DNA of 64,000 nucleotides, taken from NCBI RefSeq assembly GCF_000955955.1, contig NZ_JYJG01000086.1, forward strand, positions 1 through 64,000, in the 5' to 3' direction. The position numbers and the translations under genes were made by a program. The DNA comes from Lentzea aerocolonigenes (lineage in GTDB: Bacteria > Actinomycetota > Actinomycetes > Mycobacteriales > Pseudonocardiaceae). This document shows positions 58,574-64,000 of the stretch, one piece after another. The first letter of the stretch is position 1, and every line of letters starts with the position of its first letter. The notes below the pieces were generated by a model. The model did not search any database, was not told where the DNA came from, and saw only the letters and a list, made by a program, of their open reading frames with translations.

Positions 58574-59992
58574 GTGGACCGTTCAGTTGTGACCAGCACC
58601 GTCCGGACGCTTTGGGACCGTGAGATCGTCCCGAGCCTGTCTCAGCTCGTCGCCGTGCCGGCGATCTCACCCGCGTTCGACCCGGCCTGGGAAGAGCACG
58701 GCGAACTCGCCGCCGCGATCGCGCACGTGCGCGCGTGGATCGAGTCTCGCTCCTTGCCCGGCGTGACGCTGGACGTCGTCCAACTGGCGGGACGAACGCC
58801 TCTCCTGGTGGTCGACGTGCCCGCGTTCGGCAACTCGGGCGACGACACCGTGTTGCTCTACGGACACCTCGACAAGCAGCCGCCGGTGGGTGGCTGGGGC
58901 GAGGGGCTCGGTCCGTGGACCCCGGTTCTGCGTGACGGACGTCTCTACGGCCGTGGCGCCGCGGATGACGGTTACTCCGGTTATGCCGCAATTGCCGCGC
59001 TGGAGGCGGTGCGCGCAGCTGGTGGTTCGCACTCGCGTTGCGTCGTCCTGCTGGAGACCGGCGAGGAGTCGGGTTCGCCCGATCTGCCCGCTTACCTCTC
59101 GCACCTGTCCGAGCGCTTGGGCCAGGTGTCGCTCGTCGTGTGCCTGGACTCCGGCGGCTCGGACTACGACCGCATGTGGCTGACGACGTCGCTGCGCGGG
59201 CTGGTGCAGGTCACGATGACCGTGCGGGTGCTGGAGGGCGGTCTGCACTCGGGCATGTCGTCCGGCATGGTGCCGTCGTCGTTCCGCATCGCGCGCGTGC
59301 TGCTGGACCGTCTCGAGGACTCGCTGACCGGCGAAATTCTCGTGCCGGAGATGCACGTCGAGATCCCTCCGCACCGGTTGACCGAGGTCCGCGAGGCCGT
59401 CGAGGCCGCGCCGGGTGCGTTGTGGGGTCCGGTGCCGCGCGTCGGTGACCTGCAGCCGATGTCGTCCGACGAGGTCGAGCAGGCGCTGGGCATGGGCTGG
59501 CGGCCGACGCTGTCCGTGACGGGTGCGGACGGTCTCCCGCTTCCCGACGACGCGGGCAACGTGCTGCGGCCGTTCACGTCGCTGGTGCTGTCGTTCCGCC
59601 TGCCGCCGACGGCGTCTTCTGCCGCGGCTTTGGAGGCCGTGAGGGAGCGGCTGACCACCGACGTGCCCTACAACGCGACTGTCGAGCTTTCGCGCGTCGA
59701 GTCTGCCGACGGCTGGAACGCTCCGACGCTGGCTCCCTGGTTGTCGGCCGCGCTGGACGACGCCGGCAAGGAGGTCTTCGGCGCGCCGTGGCGGACCGTG
59801 TCGCTCGGCGGCTCGATCCCGTTCATGGGGCTGCTGCACGAGGCCTACCCGGACGCTCAGTTCGTGGTGACCGGTGCGGTCGGGCCGGACTCCAACTGCC
59901 ACGTGCCGGACGAGTGGCTGCACCTGGCGCACGCGGCTCGGGTCACTGAGGCGATTGCTCTGGTGCTGGACGCTCAGGCATCGCAGCGCTGA
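58574..59992 (+). CDS. M20-family metallodipeptidase
   Basis: 472 residues from GTG 58574. Metal ligands: YGHLDKQP (His98, Asp100), GAADDG (Asp131/132), ETGEESGS (Glu164/165) and CLDSGG, a complete dizinc site. A lid/dimerisation domain lies at about 205-370. Cytosolic dipeptidase or carboxypeptidase for di- and small peptides. The 3' end overlaps the convergent ATPase gene by 50 bp. Confidence 0.9.
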   Translation: MDRSVVTSTVRTLWDREIVPSLSQLVAVPAISPAFDPAWEEHGELAAAIAHVRAWIESRSLPGVTLDVVQLAGRTPLLVVDVPAFGNSGDDTVLLYGHLDKQPPVGGWGEGLGPWTPVLRDGRLYGRGAADDGYSGYAAIAALEAVRAAGGSHSRCVVLLETGEESGSPDLPAYLSHLSERLGQVSLVVCLDSGGSDYDRMWLTTSLRGLVQVTMTVRVLEGGLHSGMSSGMVPSSFRIARVLLDRLEDSLTGEILVPEMHVEIPPHRLTEVREAVEAAPGALWGPVPRVGDLQPMSSDEVEQALGMGWRPTLSVTGADGLPLPDDAGNVLRPFTSLVLSFRLPPTASSAAALEAVRERLTTDVPYNATVELSRVESADGWNAPTLAPWLSAALDDAGKEVFGAPWRTVSLGGSIPFMGLLHEAYPDAQFVVTGAVGPDSNCHVPDEWLHLAHAARVTEAIALVLDAQASQR

Positions 59993-62021
59993 ACTCCTGC
60001 AGGAGCGCCAAGCCTGTCACCGGGTTGCTCCCCGCGTACCTGCGTGCTCTCGCGAGTGCGTCTACCTGCGCGGGGACGACCTCGGTCAGGTCGTTCGTGA
60101 AGTAGTCCCGGACCACCGCGAGGAACTCGACTCGGGCGGCGGCGAGGTCGCGGAGGTTTTTGATGGCGGCGTCTTCTCCGTCGTAGGCGGCCTGGATCGA
60201 CTTGCGATAGCCGCGCAAGTCCTCGACCCCGCGGCCGACGAGCACCCGGAGCAGGCCCGTCACGTCCTCCTGGGTCTGCGCGGCGGTGAGCGCGTCCGCT
60301 GTCGTCTTGCAGACACGGTCGAACTCGTCCTCGATCAGTGTCGCCGCGACGGTGGCCAGCGGGGTGCCCTGCTCCTGGCGGACGATCGCCCGCGCCGACC
60401 TGATCAGCTGACGAGCCACCCCTCCGGAGAAGGCGTACGCCAGCGCCACGAACGACTCGGGGAACTCCTCGACGGACCGGCTGATCAGCGCCCTCGCCAG
60501 CTCGTGGTCGAGGTAGTCGACCCGCACGACCTCGTCGAACGAACTGTCGAACACGCTGCGCAGCCCCACGCCCGCCAGCTCGAAGTCGTGCTGGGCTTCC
60601 GTGGACACCGAAATCAGGTAGTAGCAGCCCGGGACGTCGAAGACCGCCTTGATCTCGTTCAGGAACCGGCGGGCCTGCTCACCGGCGCCGATGCGGTCCA
60701 TCTCGTCGATGATGATCACGAGACGTTCGGGGTCAAGCGCCGCCGCCATGGCTGCCACGAACGTCCGGAAGTCGTCCACCAACTCGGGGAACGTGGCAGG
60801 ACGCCCGGCCAGGCTGAAGCTCTTCTTGTAACCAACCTCCGCCCCGCGGAAGCCGAACTTCCCGCTCGCCTCCCCGGTGTGCGTCCGCACGTAGGCGATC
60901 GACTCCAGCCCCCGCAGCGCCGCTCGGACCGCCGTGACGGCCTCGTCGGGGGCCTCGCGCCACCACAGGTCGCGCCGGCCCGCCCTCTTCCGCGCGTATG
61001 GATGGACCAACTCCACGTACGACAGCACAGCTCGGCAAGCGCACGCGTACAGGTGGAGCACGAACTCCCTCGGCACGTAGTCCACCGGCGCGGCGACCAT
61101 CACCACCAGATCGAGCGGTTGCCTCGGTTCGAGGTAGGCGCCCTGCCGGAACGCCTCCAGCAGACTGGTCTTGCCCGCACCACGCGGACCGGCGAGGGCG
61201 AAGTTGCCTCCGTCGAGGCGCCGGACCAGGTCGGCCAGCCTCCGACCGGCCGGCACCGGCTGGTGGCCGATCAGCGAACCGCCCTTCTGCAGTCCGGCGG
61301 CGTCGCGGTACCTGAGTTCGACGCCCGGCAGCGTCTCCCGGCTGCGCACCTCCGCGCGGAGCACGGGCAGGACCCCCAGTTCCAGAACTGCTGCTCGCCA
61401 CTCCCGCAACGCCACGTCCGCAGCCTCGATCGCGCGGATGACCTCGCCGGTGGGCAGAACGGTCGCCACTGCGTCGCCCAGTGCCATCGCTCCCAGACAG
61501 CCCAGCGCAAAAAGCAGCAGAAAGCCCCACTCGGCCCAGCCGGCGAGAAGGGCGAAGGAGGTTCCCAACGTGAGCATCGACGTGCCAGAACCGATTATCG
61601 ACCAGCCCCTGGCAACCCACCTGCCCCATGATCCTTTTCCGGACAACCAGAGCGTTGCCAGCGAGAGGCCGAGCGCGGTCAGCGACCACGTGAGGAAGAC
61701 GGAGATCTCCACCCGCAGCACGAGACCGGCTATCACCATCGGCGCGGTGGGAAGCACCACAACGAACATCCACCGCCAGAACACCGGGTGTTCTGCCGTC
61801 CAGCGCACCCTATGGAACTCGACCGACGCCATCTGCTGTGCGTGTTTGCGCTGCTGTTCCTGCGCCTGCGCCATCACCCACGGCCTGGCGACTTCCGCCG
61901 CCGTCCGCAACCGCTCACGATCGAACGGTTCGCGATCTCGCATCGAGTCCAGCGCGGCGTCAACGGCCTGCTCGAAGACCTCGTCCTCGGTCACCCGTGC
62001 ATGGTGCGCTCGTTCGGACAC
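59943..62021 (-). CDS. Membrane-anchored P-loop ATPase (STAND/KAP-like)
   Basis: 692 residues from GTG 62021. N-terminal helical region (1-70), then about four membrane helices (84-103, 106-126, 140-160, 165-186). NTPase: Walker A GPRGAGKTSL (278-287) and Walker B VIIIDEMDRIG (Asp438, Glu439). C-terminal helical part (about 500-692), with the lid SGGVARQLIRSARAI. The layout with membrane helices in front of the P-loop resembles KAP/STAND-type NTPases of signalling or defence. No obvious effector or sensor is fused. Overlaps the M20 gene by 50 bp. Confidence 0.8.
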   Translation of the reverse strand: MSERAHHARVTEDEVFEQAVDAALDSMRDREPFDRERLRTAAEVARPWVMAQAQEQQRKHAQQMASVEFHRVRWTAEHPVFWRWMFVVVLPTAPMVIAGLVLRVEISVFLTWSLTALGLSLATLWLSGKGSWGRWVARGWSIIGSGTSMLTLGTSFALLAGWAEWGFLLLFALGCLGAMALGDAVATVLPTGEVIRAIEAADVALREWRAAVLELGVLPVLRAEVRSRETLPGVELRYRDAAGLQKGGSLIGHQPVPAGRRLADLVRRLDGGNFALAGPRGAGKTSLLEAFRQGAYLEPRQPLDLVVMVAAPVDYVPREFVLHLYACACRAVLSYVELVHPYARKRAGRRDLWWREAPDEAVTAVRAALRGLESIAYVRTHTGEASGKFGFRGAEVGYKKSFSLAGRPATFPELVDDFRTFVAAMAAALDPERLVIIIDEMDRIGAGEQARRFLNEIKAVFDVPGCYYLISVSTEAQHDFELAGVGLRSVFDSSFDEVVRVDYLDHELARALISRSVEEFPESFVALAYAFSGGVARQLIRSARAIVRQEQGTPLATVAATLIEDEFDRVCKTTADALTAAQTQEDVTGLLRVLVGRGVEDLRGYRKSIQAAYDGEDAAIKNLRDLAAARVEFLAVVRDYFTNDLTEVVPAQVDALARARRYAGSNPVTGLALLQEFSAAMPERPAPEQSPQ

Positions 62022-62130
62022 AACCGAAATGGGCCGTTCAGGTCATGCCCGAGCCGAGTTTTAGTGAGGAAAGACTCAGACAACACCTGGGCCCGACCAG
62101 CCGTCTGACCTGGTGTCTCACACTGGTGCG

Positions 62131-64000
62131 ATGGGCGAACATGCGGAACGGGCGCGTCTCGCGGAGTCGGACACCCCGACTTCGCCGTGGCGTCTGTGGG
62201 GGCCGTATCTGTCGGGTCGCCAGTGGGGCACGGTGCGCGAGGACTACTCGCCCGGCGGCGACGCGTGGGCCTCTTTCCCCTTCGACCACGCCCGTGCGCG
62301 CGCTTACCGGTGGGGTGAGGACGGCATCGCGGGCATCTGCGACGTGCACGGGTTCCTCAACTTCGCCGTCGCACTGTGGAACGGCAACGACCCGATTCTC
62401 AAGGAGCGGTACTTCGGCCTCACCAACGAAGAGGGCAACCACGGTGAGGACGTCAAGGAGCACTGGTGGGTGACGGACGGGACGCCCACGCACTCGTGGA
62501 TGCAGGTGGTGTACCGGTATCCGCAGCAGGAATTCCCGTACGGGCTGCTCAGGGAGATGGCACGCAACGCGGGCCGGGAGAACCGCGAACCCGAGCTCGC
62601 CGACACCGGGGTGCTGGACGAGAACCGGTTCTTCGACGTCCAGGTCACCTACGCGAAGGCGCACACGGACGACATCTGCATCGAGATCAAGGCGACCAAC
62701 CACGGGCCTGACGACGCGCCGTTGCACCTCCTCCCGCAGCTGTGGTTCCGCAACACGTGGGCGTGGGGCCGGGACCAGCGGCCGTGCCAGCTCGTCGCCA
62801 GCACCGCGGCCGGGCGGAAGGTCACGGCCGACCACGGCAACCTCGGCCGGTACACGCTGCACCTGGACGACTCGCCGTCGATGCTCGTGACGGACAACGA
62901 GAGCAACGAGATGTCGCTCTTCGGGGCCGAGCGGAACCCGTCGCCGTGGACGAAGGACGGCATCTGCAACTACGTCGTGCACGGCAGCACGTCGACGTGC
63001 CAGGTGGTCGGGCCGGACGACGCCGGGGCGGCGGGCACGAAGTTCGCGGCCTGGTACTCGTTCGACCCGGTCGAGCCGGGCGAGACGGTGACGATCCGGC
63101 TGAGGCTCGTCGGTGGCGACGGGCACCTGGACCCGTTCGGGCCGAGTTTCGAAGAGACCATGGCCCAGCGCAGGATCGAGGCCGACGAGTTCCACGACGC
63201 CATCGCGCCACAAGCAGCCCCGGCCGAGAAGCACGTGCTGCGGCGCGCGCTCGCGGGTCTCATGTGGACGAAGCAGCACTACCGGTTCCGGACACGCGAC
63301 TGGCTCGACGGCGACCCGACCAAGCCGGAAGCGCCCAGTTCGCGACGCACTCCCGAGGCGCGCAACGTGCACTGGCGGCACCTCGACGTCGCCGACGTGA
63401 TCTCCATGCCGGACGAGTGGGAGTACCCGTGGTTCGCGGCGTGGGACCTCGCGTTCCACACCATCCCGTTCACGCTGGTCGACCCGGCGTTCGCGAAGGA
63501 GCAGCTGCTGCTGTTCTGCCGTGAGTGGATGATGCACCCGAACGGTCAGATCCCCGCCTACGAGTGGGAGTTCGGCGACGTCAACCCGCCGGTGCACGCG
63601 TGGGCGGCGCTGCAGGTCTACCGCGCGGACGGGAGCAGGGACCGGCAGTTCCTCGCCAAGATCTTCCACAAGCTGCTGCTGAACTTCTCGTGGTGGGTGA
63701 ACCGCAAGGACGCCGGCGGCAGCTACCTGTTCGAGGGCGGATTCCTCGGCATGGACAACATCGGGCCGGTCAACAGGTCTGAGCCGATGCTGGGCGAGTG
63801 GCGGCTGGAGCAGTCCGACGCGACGTCCTGGATGGCCGCGTACAGCTTGCACCTCATGCAGATCGCGCTGGAGCTGGCGCGCGACGACGAGTCCTATGAG
63901 GACGTTGCGACGAAGTTCGTCGAGCACTTCCTGTCGATCGCCGAGGCGTTCACGCACTTCGGTTCGCACGGCGGCGGCATCTGGCACGACGAGGACGGCT
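62131..64000 (+). CDS. GH63-like (MGH1-type) glucosidase, C-terminus beyond the right edge
   Basis: ATG 62131; the frame stays open to base 64000, so 623 residues are visible. N-terminus MGEHAERARLAESDTPTSPW leads into RLWGPYLSGRQWGTVREDYS. The beta-sandwich N-terminal domain (FDVQVTYAKAHTDDICIEIKATNHG, APLHLLPQLWFRNTW) and the (alpha/alpha)6 barrel follow (DEWEYPWFAAWDLAFHTIPF, EWEFGDVNPPVHAWAAL). These segments are typical of bacterial GH63 mannosyl-oligosaccharide-glucosidase relatives. No signal peptide, so it acts on cytosolic glucosides, for example glucosylglycerate- or trehalose-like compounds. Confidence 0.88.
   Translation, partial: MGEHAERARLAESDTPTSPWRLWGPYLSGRQWGTVREDYSPGGDAWASFPFDHARARAYRWGEDGIAGICDVHGFLNFAVALWNGNDPILKERYFGLTNEEGNHGEDVKEHWWVTDGTPTHSWMQVVYRYPQQEFPYGLLREMARNAGRENREPELADTGVLDENRFFDVQVTYAKAHTDDICIEIKATNHGPDDAPLHLLPQLWFRNTWAWGRDQRPCQLVASTAAGRKVTADHGNLGRYTLHLDDSPSMLVTDNESNEMSLFGAERNPSPWTKDGICNYVVHGSTSTCQVVGPDDAGAAGTKFAAWYSFDPVEPGETVTIRLRLVGGDGHLDPFGPSFEETMAQRRIEADEFHDAIAPQAAPAEKHVLRRALAGLMWTKQHYRFRTRDWLDGDPTKPEAPSSRRTPEARNVHWRHLDVADVISMPDEWEYPWFAAWDLAFHTIPFTLVDPAFAKEQLLLFCREWMMHPNGQIPAYEWEFGDVNPPVHAWAALQVYRADGSRDRQFLAKIFHKLLLNFSWWVNRKDAGGSYLFEGGFLGMDNIGPVNRSEPMLGEWRLEQSDATSWMAAYSLHLMQIALELARDDESYEDVATKFVEHFLSIAEAFTHFGSHGGGIWHDEDG

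Noticed and set aside
62038-63987. A 649-residue open frame on the minus strand
   Set aside because: Antisense of the GH63-like gene; composition is antisense-like.

Overview
The window is high-GC DNA from an actinomycete, most likely a member of the Pseudonocardiaceae (Lentzea, Saccharothrix or a relative). The evidence is the strong G/C bias at third codon positions, many GTG starts, mycobacterium-type orthologues (bifunctional Dcd, EtfD, FadE5, FadA2/FabG4/HtdX, BkdABC), VanW-type wall proteins and LAxTG (class E sortase) surface proteins. It looks like ordinary chromosome. No insertion sequence, prophage, CRISPR array or secondary-metabolite core was seen.

Layout. 1-2.5 kb: a DUF4097-like lipoprotein cut by the left edge, then an SMR efflux pump, a TetR and a hypothetical protein. 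2.5-4.8 kb: etfD, the membrane Fe-S ETF oxidoreductase. 4.8-10.3 kb: a holin-like membrane protein, three paralogous LAxTG surface proteins and a MarR regulator. 10.3-13.8 kb: a CDF transporter, dcd, tRNA-Gly(CCC), two unknown genes and a remnant of a second tRNA 3' end. 13.8-16.7 kb: two roadblock-like proteins, a TIR-receiver fusion and small unknown genes. 16.6-20.7 kb: an SSF symporter with a LuxR-type regulator, and a TetR with a TetX-like monooxygenase. 20.8-27.8 kb: fadE5, DUF1206, VanW, a GroES-like protein and a thioredoxin-NHL protein. 27.9-35.3 kb: mixed metabolic enzymes (flavoprotein, dienelactone hydrolase, SDR, TetR, HAD, NYN, S37 peptidase, beta-hydroxyacid dehydrogenase). 35.4-42.5 kb: an AAA ATPase, SIMPL, a frameshifted lipoprotein pair, an M48 protease flanked by full and truncated paralogues, and a serine hydrolase. 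42.5-48.4 kb: fadA2, fabG4-htdX, a TetR and an SCP2-acyl-CoA dehydrogenase operon. 48.4-54.4 kb: a vWA/small membrane protein pair, secreted proteins, MerR and a carboxylesterase. 54.6-58.2 kb: bkdABC. 58.6-64 kb: an M20 peptidase, a membrane P-loop ATPase and a GH63-like glucosidase cut by the right edge.

Working together. The best-supported system is a dispersed fatty-acid beta-oxidation regulon. A 14-bp palindrome, YTAC-N6-GTAR, occurs seven times, only in front of etfD, fadE5, fadA2/fabG4-htdX and the SCP2-fadE operon. The TetR gene beside the last pair of sites is the likely repressor. This would join acyl-CoA dehydrogenation, later beta-oxidation steps and electron delivery to the respiratory chain under one switch. 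The branched-chain keto-acid dehydrogenase operon also produces acyl-CoAs. The most unusual protein is the TIR-receiver fusion.
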